This document shows, one piece after another, positions 10,260 to 20,520 of a stretch of 64,000 nucleotides of DNA. The notes under the pieces are model-generated. The model was not told the DNA's origin and searched no databases. It saw only the letters and a list, made by a program, of their open reading frames with translations. Position numbers and translations under genes: made by a program. Within the stretch, counting starts at the first letter, position 1. Each line of letters opens with the position of its first letter. Source of the DNA: Gnetum montanum (Eukaryota; Streptophyta; Gnetopsida; Gnetales; Gnetaceae); the NCBI GenBank assembly GCA_015680685.1, contig MNCI01011145.1, forward strand, positions 3,930 to 67,929, written 5' to 3'.

Positions 10260-11325
10260 TGATGAGTGGTGAGGTACCCCTACACTCAACCATACAAAAC
10301 GAGCATAGCACGCGCGATCTGATCAAACTCCGCAGACTAAGTGCCTACACGCCCCATGGAACACTTGGGGTTAATCATTCGTTGTCTTCCCAGACTTACT
10401 TGTAGTTGTCCTAGTGTATGGTTAAGTAAGTCTAAGGTATATGATTTTTATGGTTTTTATGTGTTTTATCTCCTATGCTATCGAGGTGAAGGGTTGGAGA
10501 AACTAACTAACTCTAACTAATGAACTAAGTCTAAATTACCTAGTGTTAGCATCTGTTCCCACTTACCGTACACACCCTGAACCGATGCAACTGTGGTTAC
10601 CAAACGCTAATCGTTGCTGCGATCACCATGCGTAACACATGTGCTCGAAGTGGTCGTACTGAGGCACTTAACTAGGAGGAAAGGATTGAGAAAATCTAAT
10701 CTAGCCTAAGTGCAATGAGCAGTCAATTCCTTGACTAATAGTACACATCTTGGTGCACCACTACCATTGGGATTACCAAGCGCAAATCCTAGATATGCCA
10801 CTGGGTTACCAAGTAGTCACACTTAGATGCTCATAATCAAGTCGTACTCATACCGTGTTGCGATGAGCAGCTAATTCCTTGATTATCCGTACACATCCTT
10901 AGATGCTCGTAATCAAGTCGTACTCATTCCACATTCTAGGAGTTTAAGGGTGAGAGAGAGAAAATAATAAATAACATTAAAATAAAATTCTATTCCATGC
11001 ACTACAAGGTTTATCTAGGAAGTTCATCTTTATTGCCGTACATAACTTGTGTTCAAGTACAATTTTGCTCGAATAAAGATCCGTTCACTTTAGGACTCCT
11101 ACTGCAGGCACATGGAAAATATTCTATCTCTAGAGTGATCAATCTACCAGAGTTTCCCTACTTCTAGCCCAAGATGATGAAACAAAGGAAAGCCGCCTCT
11201 TATTTATAGGCTTGGCGACAAACCGTGATATCACATACGCGATATCATAGGGAATGACGCGATATCGCGTACGCGATATCACATGGGATGCGATATCATG
11301 GCCTATGCGATATCGTGTCTCATCA
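10260..11325 (-). repeat. Element A 3' LTR
   Basis: The 1066-bp LTR reads TG...CA on the coding strand. It has a reversed TATAAATA at 11201-11208, six GATATC palindromes at 11227-11314, and a 76-bp internal duplication whose copies start at 10822 and 10898. It matches 16724-17763. Confidence 0.9.
11227..11314 (-). promoter_or_regulatory. GCGATATCGC palindrome cluster, element A 3' LTR
   Basis: Six perfect GATATC cores (11227, 11241, 11261, 11275, 11292, 11309) with mostly CG-rich flanks lie 14-20 bases apart, just upstream of the LTR TATA box on the coding strand. The position suggests an enhancer or protein-binding array; the function is inferred. Confidence 0.6.
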
Positions 11326-11339
11326 TACCCCCATGACTG
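11326..11339 (-). promoter_or_regulatory. Polypurine tract of element A
   Basis: On the coding strand CAGTCATGGGGGTA lies directly before the LTR TGATGAG. This is where a PPT primes plus-strand DNA synthesis. Confidence 0.75.
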
Positions 11340-11688
11340 AATGAAAACTCATCCTCGAGTTCCTTACAAAATATTGGAAAGGTATGGGATTATTGAGGAG
11401 AATGGAACTAATGGGATGACATGTGAATGAATCATCATTACAAGACTTGACAAAACTGGTGTTCATGACAACAAGGATGAACACCTTATTACAATGACAT
11501 CAGGCCTTAGTTGGTAGCTAAGAAAGAAAGAGAGAGAGAGAAAGAAGTGTTGTTATTTCCAACGCCAAGATTACGCCTTCTATTGTCCATCAGTAAGCGT
11601 GCCATCGATCTTGCTCCTTGCATAGCTGCTATAGCGCTACTCCATTCCATGTGTTCCCTCTAGATCTGGTCCATTATTGCATGATCGC

Positions 11689-11719
11689 CATCTACACACA
11701 CAACACAATCTTATATTAG
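11689..11719 (-). promoter_or_regulatory. Candidate splice acceptor before 3' ORF, element A
   Basis: On the minus strand a CTAAT branch-point-like word (11719-11715) is followed by a T-rich tract, then TAG, then ATGGCG (ATG 11691-11689). The frame stops after five codons here. The same arrangement occurs in B (36467-36497) and C (48261-48232). Confidence 0.5.
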
Positions 11720-11898
11720 CAAGGGTAAATGAATCATCATGTAATTGATATCTTGCTTCGGTGTAAGTTCATTGGCTAGGTTTTGGTATGGTTGATATGG
11801 ATTGGGAGATATATTAATGATGACTACCAAAGATGTAGGGGTTAGGAAGAAAATCAAAAAATTAGGGGCTAGGAAAAAATCAAAAAAATTGGGCCCCG

Positions 11899-11912
11899 TA
11901 CCCCCATGACTA
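11899..11912 (-). promoter_or_regulatory. Internal PPT-like motif, element A (copy 2)
   Basis: The coding strand reads TAGTCATGGGGGTA, nearly identical to the terminal PPT 573 bases away. Confidence 0.55.
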
Positions 11913-12106
11913 ATCGCAAACCTCCGGTAGTGTTAGAAAGGAGAAAGGAAAGGAGTAAGAAAGATAGATAAAAAGGGACAACTATAGCATCGAGGGAATG
12001 GATGTCAAGATGGTAATGAAAAAAATAAAATTAATTGCAAAAATGTTAGGGAAAATAAGTTAACTAGTGCACCAAATAGGAATGTCAGTGGGTCCTCCCC
12101 AAAGCA

Positions 12107-12547
12107 NNNNNNNNNNNNNNNNNNNNNNNNNNNNNNNNNNNNNNNNNNNNNNNNNNNNNNNNNNNNNNNNNNNNNNNNNNNNNNNNNNNNNNNNNNNNNN
12201 NNNNNNNNNNNNNNNNNNNNNNNNNNNNNNNNNNNNNNNNNNNNNNNNNNNNNNNNNNNNNNNNNNNNNNNNNNNNNNNNNNNNNNNNNNNNNNNNNNNN
12301 NNNNNNNNNNNNNNNNNNNNNNNNNNNNNNNNNNNNNNNNNNNNNNNNNNNNNNNNNNNNNNNNNNNNNNNNNNNNNNNNNNNNNNNNNNNNNNNNNNNN
12401 NNNNNNNNNNNNNNNNNNNNNNNNNNNNNNNNNNNNNNNNNNNNNNNNNNNNNNNNNNNNNNNNNNNNNNNNNNNNNNNNNNNNNNNNNNNNNNNNNNNN
12501 NNNNNNNNNNNNNNNNNNNNNNNNNNNNNNNNNNNNNNNNNNNNNNN
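12107..12547. other. Assembly gap (441 N)
   Basis: Unknown bases inside element A. By comparison with element B the missing part is non-coding sequence corresponding roughly to 35525-36105. Confidence 1.
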
Positions 12548-12983
12548 GTGAGAACCACACCATGCAAAGACTTTTTATTTTTATTGTCTCAGCTTCTGAT
12601 AATTGGGGTAACATCGGAATGGCGAGAAAACTCAAAAAGAAAACATCCAAGCACCCAAGAGAACGGCCAACACAAATGCATCAAGTTCCCTTGAAGTCAC
12701 ACCCTTTTCAATTCTTGAGTCCTTCCTTAGTTTGATAAATGCCTAGTCACCTATTCGTTAAAGTTCTTATTAGAAGGGGACTGTACATTTTCAAGCCGAG
12801 AGAGACCATAGAACTTGGTGGATGGATGGATGGAGTGAACTCATTTCCTGCCATATCAAAAGAAACATACCTTATTATCAACGTTGTGACTTAAAGGTAA
12901 GAACCAAACATTAGCAATCAATATGAAAATAGTTCATACCATCATTCCAAACACTTATTTGGTGACAAACTTATAGGGTGGAT

Positions 12984-13000
12984 ACACACACACACACACA
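12984..13000 (+). repeat. CA microsatellite in element A
   Basis: A short (CA)n run. The matching place in element B (35074-35094) has a (GT)n run, as expected for opposite orientation, so the tract was present before the copies separated. Confidence 0.85.
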
Positions 13001-13021
13001 TACAGAAAAAATGAAAAGGTA

Positions 13022-13232
13022 CAACGATGTTGTAAAACAAAAATAAGAAAAGTTAAAGAAATTTGTAAAAAAAAAATGTGTAAGACAAAAACGTGTAAAA
13101 GAAATGTGTAAGACAAAAAACTTGTAAAATAAAAACGTTGTAAAAAAATGCGTAAAACAAAAACTTGTGAAACAAAAACATGTAAAACAAAAATGTTGTA
13201 AAACAAAAACGTTGTAAAATAAAAAATTTAAA
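13022..13232 (-). repeat. Expanded ~15-bp minisatellite in element A
   Basis: About a dozen diverged units of the type ACAAAAACGTTGTAAA run in tandem. Element B has only about four units at 34973-35022 in the matching place, so the array expanded or contracted between copies. Confidence 0.75.
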
Positions 13233-13268
13233 AAACTGAGGGCCCCATATGGTTAACATAGGTGGTCA

Positions 13269-13285
13269 TCTCCCCCATGACTAAG
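13269..13285 (-). promoter_or_regulatory. Internal PPT-like motif, element A (copy 1)
   Basis: The coding strand reads CTTAGTCATGGGGGAGA. The same motif lies at 34897-34910 in B, directly after the protease region. Confidence 0.5.
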
Positions 13286-13444
13286 TGGAAAGGGAGAGAT
13301 CCAAAATAATGAACGTCTATTTGAATTTCTAAGAAGTGTCCAACTTCTCCCAATTGATGATCTTATATTAAGGGGTGGAAGTTGGTGACGCTCATATTCC
13401 AATGTGTCTATGCCTTTGTTGTTGGCATGGGTTAGTACCTTAGT

Positions 13445-14480
13445 TCATTCCATACATATTTGGTTGCTCCTTCTAGTAGCTGTCAACCACGAGGTGTCTT
13501 CTACTGGTTGTGTGGCTACTACATACAGGCATCTTTGTTTCAAAGTTTCAAGGGCACACCTACTGCATGGAGGCATTTCCTCCATGTCATCACCCAATGA
13601 ATTATTGTATATGATACATGGAACTTTCCTCTTCTCAATCTTTCCATAAATATTTATCTTAGATATTTCCAAGGAAAGATCTCGGATCCTAAGGCATGCG
13701 TCTACTGTACTAAGTCATGCCCTTCCCATTATAATTGGGAAGTCCCCTTCGTTTTTGTTGACTTCAATCACCATGAAATTAGTTGGGTAAGACCAACCAC
13801 ACATAGTGGTAATGATGTCCTCCACCAATCCCAAGGGAATGATGATGGGTTGGTCTACCAGCTCTAGTTGAATGTTGCTCTTCTTAAGTTGGGGTAGGTT
13901 CCAGGCGTGATACATCTCTTGTGAAATTAAGTTGACTCCAAAACCTGAGTCAAGAAGAGCCCTATGTGGTTCATTTCCAATGACTTGAAGGTAGATTAAG
14001 GGACTTTCAGGATCAGTTAGTTTCCTGGGAAGGTGGCCTACCTTGATCTAGTCGGTTACAGTATGCATCAACATAATCATATGTGTTAAGCTCTTTTGGA
14101 CTGAAGGATGCTCCGAAGTGTTAGATGGTGGAGGCATGTACATCGGCTCAACTATTTATTGTTGCAAGAGTTTGTTTGGGATTTTGGTTCTGAAGAAAGG
14201 CCTTCTCTTTGTGCAGTTGTCAGAACCAGCACCAAGTTGAATATTTACAGCTCTCACAGTGTTACGTTGCTGCGGTTGAGTAGGGCGTTCCCCTTGCATT
14301 GTTGGAGTAGGTTGTATGGGAATTACAGGCGGAAGCGGTGCGAATAGAGTTGGAGAATGGGATGAATGTGAGATACCTCCCAAAGGAGAAGGAGTCCTCC
14401 TGAAGTACTCCCAGACTTGGTAGTGATGTTGGGGAGTTGTATGACCCATAGATTCACTTGGAGAAACTAGCTGCTGCACA
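13445..14480 (-). pseudogene. Element A protease region
   Basis: Reading the minus strand from 14479, a proline- and glutamine-rich linker with P-T-Q-P-Q-Q leads to L-P-R-K-L near 14030. The catalytic triad D-S-G follows at 13951-13943 (A-L-L-D-S-G-F-G-V-N-L-I-S), which fits a retroviral-type aspartic protease. The second half has L-G-L-V-E-D-I-I and F-P-I-I-M-G-R (about 13740-13720), matching the conserved ILGR block. A C-terminal tail with C-x2-C-A-L-E-T-L-K-Q-R-C follows at 13690-13445. The active-site triad is intact, but a stop lies near 14154 and a second near 14050. Element B gives the cleaner version. Confidence 0.7.
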
Positions 14481-14680
14481 TAATAACCATAAGGATTGGG
14501 CTACCAATAAGGGTACTGTTGTTTCAGCGATGGCATCCCCCATGACTATGGGTATTGCCACTGCTGATGCTATCCGATGGGCTGTGGTGGAGTTCCACTT
14601 GGATAGTACGTTAGTGGTTGGTGAAAATGCCTTGGGTTACCTTGTGAATAAGGTAACCTTCAGGGTGTTTGTCATTGGTT

Positions 14681-16582
14681 GAGTCTTGGATTAAGCGCAT
14701 ACACCCCAGACTCTTGTAGATGTGAGATAATTGGACAACATCCATTAGGATGGTCATATTGGCAGATCTCACATCCACCATCATCATCTGTGTCAGAGTC
14801 CATAGCCTCATCGAAGATAAGAATTTTCCCCTTACCCTTGTTATGTGCAGGGCTTGCATTTCTCTACTTTGTCTTACCTTTGTCACTACTTCGTTCCTCC
14901 TTAGACTCTTCTACAATTTTCAAGATACTTTCAAGTCTTGAGTCTAAGGAATCCCACAGCTGATCTACCTTAGCCGATACTTCAATTGTTAATTTTTGGA
15001 TCGGCAAGGTTTTTCGACTCACCAACTCTTTGAGTGGTGACTCATCCTCCTCATCACAAAATTTCACTCCCTTCTTTCGAAGGGAGGGATCATTGTTGTA
15101 TTATTCCACACTTTCCCTCTTACGTAGCTCACCTTCTTCTTTTGCTACTTGTTCCAACGAGCGATGTACTTCATGGGCTCTAAGTTGTGATAGTCTCCCT
15201 TGGGCATAAGTCCCAAGGGTTCTTCTTGTTTCATGTCGTAGCCCATCCACGATGTGGCGAAGTTGATCCTGCTGAGTGTACCCATTACCCAGGCAACAAT
15301 GTAACAATGTGTAGTAGCGGGCCATGGCAGCAGCCAAGGGTTCATAAGTACCTTGTTTCCAGCCTTGGATCTACTTATGCAAATTAGACACTCTGGAGTA
15401 CGTCTGATACTTATCGTTGAAGAGTTCTAGCATCGTACTCCTCCTCCTGATGGTTTCCGGTTCTAAGGACCAGTACCAACTCTCTGCTTCCTTAATGAGT
15501 GTCCTGGGAAATAACTTTAGTTTCTACCACTTTTTTTCTATATTTTGCAAGGCACAGGCATTGTGGAATACCTGTAAATGATGCTGCGGATCAACATTGT
15601 ATCCCCCTTCAAATTGTGAGATGTTGTTCATGTCTAAGCGTTTGATCCGACTATCTTTTAAATGCGTTGTGGGAATTCTTACAACCTCCATTATGTCAAG
15701 CATACTTCGAGTTGCAAGTAGGGGCTCATCATGATCATCTCTTTCATGACACCTATGATGTCTTTGTTGTTCCCTACTCTCCCTACGTCCTTGCCCTTGT
15801 CCTCTCTCTCGACTCTCTCGTCAAGGTCTCTCATTTTTCTTACCTTTATCCTCTCCGTTATGCTCATGCTGGTTGCACCCAGATGTGGAAGGAGAGGGTG
15901 AGTGATGAGATGAAGGAGAAGAAGAAGGGGAACCATCGCCATGGTAATGTTTCCTACCTTCTCTTCTGCTGCTACGGCCCCGATCATGATGATGATCTAA
16001 GTGCCCATCCTTATCATGAGTTGTTGTTCCCTTTGTGAACAGCCAGTGTTCACGGGCATCAGAACCAGTGTTATGTAACTTTGATCATAGGTTCTGATAC
16101 CCAACCTCATCACCATCATTAGTAGAGGGAACATCATTTACTAGAGAACCCGTTATAATGGGTCCATCATCTCCTATTTCACTAAGGACGTGTGGGCCTT
16201 TGCCCTTCAATAGGGTATGTTGACTCTCCTGCCTTGAGTTCCTCATACATTGTAAAGGTGTGGGATGGTAATCCCTCATGTCAAAATTTTCCGCAACGTA
16301 TTCAGTGTACAATTCTGTCATGCCAATCTGTGCTAAAGCACAGAAAAGCATGTTAGAGACTAATCGATCTAGAGGTAACACGATGTTACCTTACAAATCT
16401 CTCCATCACAGTTGTTCGTCTTGATGGAGGATAAAGGTAAAGTTTGGAATATACTCATTCGGATGAGTATAAACTATCTTGTATTGTTTAGGACTTGGCT
16501 GATTTCGGCTATGTGTTTTTGATTGCCGACTGTTCTTTGTATTATCACTAGGTGGTGAGTTGCTCTTGTTAGAATAAGACAT
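14681..16582 (-). pseudogene. gag: Element A gag
   Basis: The likely ATG is at 16582-16580 (M-S-Y-S-N-K), matching the start in element B. An N-terminal region follows (to about 16085), then a serine/histidine/arginine-rich stretch (S-P-S-S-S-P-S-S-H-H, about 15930-15880). The capsid-like gag domain lies at about 15640-15100 with L-K-L-F-P-R-T-L-I-K-E-A, a W-Y-W-S-L-E block, and L-F-N-D-K-Y. A helical charged segment is at 15067-14864, and a knuckle C-E-I-C-Q-Y-D-H-P-N-G-C-C at 14773-14735. Gag would form virus-like particles. Stops and at least two frameshifts (near 16080 and 15690) break the frame. Confidence 0.75.
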
Positions 16583-16704
16583 TTTTATCGGTGTTCTATT
16601 TCACCATTATATAATTTTTTATCTTGATTAACCCGAAGGTTTGTTTAGGCTTCCAACGTTGTGAGTGATATCCTTTATGTTCTATTCAGCGCACAAACAC
16701 TTAG

Positions 16705-16722
16705 TCACCGGCAACAGTGCCA
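16705..16722 (-). promoter_or_regulatory. Primer-binding site, tRNA-Asp type (element A)
   Basis: The minus strand TGGCACTGTTGCCGGTGA matches the complement of the plant tRNA-Asp 3' end (TGGCGCCGTTGCCGGGGA) at 15 of 18 positions. It begins one base inside the 5' LTR end. Confidence 0.8.
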
Positions 16723-16723
16723 A

Positions 16724-17763
16724 TGATGAGTGGCGAGGTACCCCTACACTCAACCATACAAAACGAGCATAGCATGCGCGATCTGATCAAACTCCGCAGA
16801 CTAAGTGCCTACACGCACCATGGAACACTTGGGGTTAATCATTCATTGTCTTCCCAGACTTACTTGTAGTTGTCCTGGTGTATGGTTAAGTAAGTCTGAG
16901 GTATATGATTTTTATGATTTTTATGTGTTTTATCTCCTATGCTATCGAGGTGAAGGGTTGGAGAAACTAACTAACTCTAACTAATGAACTAAGTCTAAAT
17001 TACCTAGCGTTAGCATCCGTTCCCACTTACCGTACAACCTTGAACCGATGCAACCGTGGCTACCAAATGCTAATCATTGCTGGGATCACCAAGCATAATG
17101 CACATGCTCGAAGTGGTTGTACTGAGACACTTAACTAGGAGGAAAGGGTTGAGAAAATCTAATCTAGCCTAAGTGCGATGAGCAGCCGATTCCTTGACTA
17201 ACCGTACACATCTTGGTGCATGACTACCACTGGGATTACCAAGCGTAGATCCTAGATACACCACTGGGTTACCAAGTAGTCACACTTAGATGCTTGTAAT
17301 CAAGTCGTACTCATACCGCGTTGCGATGAGCAGTCGATTCCTTGATTATCCGTACACATCCTTAGATACTCGTAATCAAGTCATACTCATTACGCATTCT
17401 AGGAGTTTAGGGGTGAGAGAGAGAAACCAATAAATAACATTAAAATAAAATCCTATTCCATGCACTGCAAGGTTTATCTAGGAAGTTCATCTTTATTGTC
17501 GTACACAACTTGTGTTCAAGTACAATGTTGCTCAAATAAGGATCCGTTCACTTTAGGACTCCTACTGCAGGCACATGGAAAATATTCTATCTCTAGAGTG
17601 ATCAATCTGCCAGAGTTTTCCTACTTCTAGCATAGGATGATGAAACAAGGGAAAGCCTCCTCTTATTTATAGGCTTGGCGGCGAACCACGATATCGCAGT
17701 GGATGACGTGATATCGTAGGGGATGACGCGATATCATGACTGCCGCAATATTGTGTCTCATCA
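16724..17763 (-). repeat. Element A 5' LTR
   Basis: The 1040-bp partner of 10260-11325. The TATA-like box lies at 17664-17671 (reversed). Only three perfect GATATC cores (17690, 17710, 17730) and one decayed copy remain, against six in the other LTR. Confidence 0.9.
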
Positions 17764-20096
17764 GCAATGAAACTCAATGAAGGTTTCACCCCACAAACAA
17801 AAAAAGAGAGAGGGGAGCAAATTACCAAGGGGCTGAATTACTAATAAATTCTTAAAGTCCAAATGCTTTTGCTAAGTGACCAACAATTCAAAACATATCA
17901 ACATCACACTATAGCCATGATGAAAAATCTTGGAATGCATTATTAGCCTCCATAACCATCTCCTTAATTACCATTTCCTCATCATAACCTTATCCTAGCA
18001 TCACAAGCATTCTTTGGCATGGTTTGACATGACTAGATCAATCATGAAGAGGGAACATTGGTGGTGGACCAATAGTAATGTTTTGTATTCTTTGTCAGTG
18101 ACTCTCAAGTTAATCCTCTAGACACCAACAAAGAGGGGCCAATGAAAAATCACCAAATTTTCATGTTGTATCTTTTGTAACCCCATCCCATGAAACCCGA
18201 GGCAAAAATTCATTGTAAATGTGAAGGTTGTAACCCATAAGGGGAAATCTCACATATTTCACACTTTTGGGACTGAAAAATGCCTCATAAGTGGTCAAAG
18301 CCTAATTTCCCAAGTAAAAAGAATCAGCTAGTGTCTATATTTGGGCTTGGGGTTCAAAAACACATTTTGGAATGCTAAAAATGGTATTTTAATGGATTTT
18401 ATGGAGGGTATACAGTTTTCTATGCTAGAAAACCTATGCATGGGGGGTAAACTAGTGTGGAGGCATCAAAGCTAGTGTGGAGGAGTGTAAGCAGGTGGAT
18501 CTAACCTACCCCCAACATGGAAAGGGAGGTGACTTAGCCTAGAGGGTTTTGACCTTTACCCCTAGCATTGATCTCTCATCCCCCTCAGCATTAACACCTC
18601 CTCCCCAATGTAGAAGTAACATGGCCAAGATTTTAACGTCAAATCCAACAAGGACCCTGCAAAGCCAGCATGGAAGGGGTGATGCCAATGTGGAAGATGC
18701 ACCCTCCTTACTATTTTTAGTAAATAGAATGGCCATGTGGGTATGACACTTTCCATATATGATAACCCCTCGATATTGGGTACATACCCCTTGAACATGG
18801 CAACAATTTGTAGCAATTCGGTAACCAATTTGCAGTCCAAATCATGGCCAAAAACCTATAAAAGTCAAACCCTTATTCCATTTCAAAGTTCCACATCTAT
18901 GGCAGTTACATACACATTGCATTTGGAGCATTTTGGCATCCTAGAGCTCTTGCTTCCTAGCAAAAATGCAGCTTCTTGGGGCCTACCAACATAGAACCAC
19001 TATAATCCTATTACCCCCCTTGGGATCTATGAACTTGGAGTATCAATGTTAGCCCCTTGGAATCTCCAAATCTCAGTGTGAAGCATTTTGTCAGCCTCTA
19101 TCCTTCACATTTCTTAACCCCATTAGTGACCAATGTTGCACATTTGGAGTAGTGGCAAAGTAGGTTTGATAGCATTGGGAATGGTAGAGATACCAAATCA
19201 TGGAGTTGATCATGGCTTTAACATATCCCCCCTCCCCCTTGCCCTCCTCTTGGGCACAAATTTTGTACACATCTCTAAGCTCATTCTTTATTTATTTAAT
19301 AAGTTTATGGTTTCATCTTGTATCCAATTTTAGATTTAATTATTGTATTTTCAATGCATTATTTTATAGATTTGCATCTCTTTACTTTGTTACCCACATT
19401 TTGAACCTCCCTTAAGTCCCTAGGTGATCTACTAGACCATCCAAGACACCCTGAATCCTAGCCTTTCTTGGAGGCCATGGGCATTTAGGGTTGAGACTGT
19501 TCATGGTTGAGAATCCTTGGTTTTTCAAATGATTGAGATTTTTCATCACTACATTAATAAATGTAGATATAGACTTGTTTGCTAAATGATGACAGCTTTT
19601 AGAAAGTATTCTTGCCTATAATTTATTTTTCAAATACCTCATGCTTAATAGTAAAGTTAGACTTATTTAATTTCCATGATAAGTATATTTTTATTTTCAA
19701 GTGGTTTATATTCTTATAATATGTTTTGAAAGAAATTGCACCCCTAATTTCAAAAAGAACTTTCTCACATTTCAAAAGAACTTTAAGGCTAAAATAACTT
19801 ATAACATTATTTTAGGAAAGTATATTGTTCATCATCATGATATTACTTTTAATTATTATTTTACTAGTTAAGAATGATATTTTATTTAGTTAAATGGTGC
19901 TCATTTTAAATGATTATTTTAAAGAAATTTTGATAGAGCCTTTACTCCACAACTATTAATAATGGCTAAAATTCTTGACTTTTATTGTATAGTGGATAAG
20001 GTTAAAAGTAATATTGTATTTATTTATTTTTCATCTTTTATTAAGTCATGGGATAGTAATTAAATAGTAAAGCATGTTCAAGTTTCTAAAGTTAAG
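17764..20096. other. Non-coding; possible 3' end of the Gypsy element
   Basis: A purine run AAAAAAAGAGAGAGGGGAG at 17799-17817 is a candidate PPT for the interrupted Gypsy element. Positions 18400-18720 reuse words such as GCCAATGTGGAAG and AACATGG found in the 190-bp repeat array, which supports a common origin. From 19250 on the sequence is AT-rich and I see nothing else. Open frames of up to 92 codons here match no family I know. Confidence 0.35.
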
Positions 20097-20456
20097 CTTG
20101 AGGGATGGTGTTAAGGATTTGGTATATTCTATAAAGCTCAACATTTAAAATAAGGTCTATATTATATAACATCATGAGTTTATGTTTACACCATTTTAGT
20201 GTCGTCATTGTTAAGGTAATGTTTGTTATATTTCATTTAACAATTAGACATTCCTCTAAACATTTGTTAGTATGCTATCAACTATTCACCATGTCTATTC
20301 CACTAACATGAAAATTTTCTTTCAACTATATGTGCCTCTAATTTTCATGTTTGAGATACACACACTAAACACATCTAACATTAACCCATCAAATAAGTCA
20401 TGCATCTTAGGATATATATGTTATATATTTTTCAATAGACCTTCAACACTTTAACA
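20097..20456 (+). repeat. Possible LTR remnant with PPT
   Basis: GCTTGAGGGATGG (20096-20108) resembles a PPT and is directly followed by TGTTAAGG. A sequence ending TTTAACA at 20456 could be the other LTR edge. No flanking duplication or partner LTR was found, so this is weak. Confidence 0.25.
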
Positions 20457-20520
20457 TTAATACTATGTTGAACATCACTTCATGGTGTGACTAAATATCA
20501 ATACTTCTATCTTAATTCAT

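Larger units (their letters stand above)
11340..13440 (-). other. Non-coding 3' internal region of element A
   Basis: It contains, in coding direction: the end of the protease region, a PPT-like motif, AT minisatellite, CA microsatellite, an assembly gap, a conserved block GGGGAGGACCCACTGACATT (12086-12105, reversed), a second PPT-like motif and a splice-acceptor-like site. Element B carries the same order at 34897-36861. Confidence 0.7.
10260..17763 (-). mobile_element. Element A: non-autonomous gag-protease LTR retrotransposon
   Basis: Two related ~1.05-kb LTRs (10260-11325 and 16724-17763) bound the element in minus orientation. Both end TGATGAG/CTCATCA. Flanking bases are ACAAT on the left and GCAAT on the right, a target-site duplication with one mismatch. 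A tRNA-Asp-like primer site abuts the right LTR and a PPT abuts the left LTR. Gag and protease remnants are recognisable but no RT, RNase H or integrase, so it must have depended on a helper. In the first 203 LTR bases I count seven differences between the LTRs, six of them transitions. This makes it the youngest-looking of the three family copies. Confidence 0.85.

Noticed and set aside
12060-12735. Open frames of up to 222 codons
   Set aside because: They exist only because they run through the 441-N assembly gap.
12955-13259. Minus-strand frames rich in phenylalanine and leucine
   Set aside because: They are translations of the 15-bp AAAAC-type minisatellite of element A, not genes.
15667-16038. 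Plus-strand 123-codon frame
   Set aside because: It is the antisense shadow of the serine/histidine-rich part of element A gag.
18539-18994. Overlapping frames of 65-92 codons on both strands
   Set aside because: No domain or codon signal; the interval shares words with the Gypsy 190-bp repeats and is probably non-coding.
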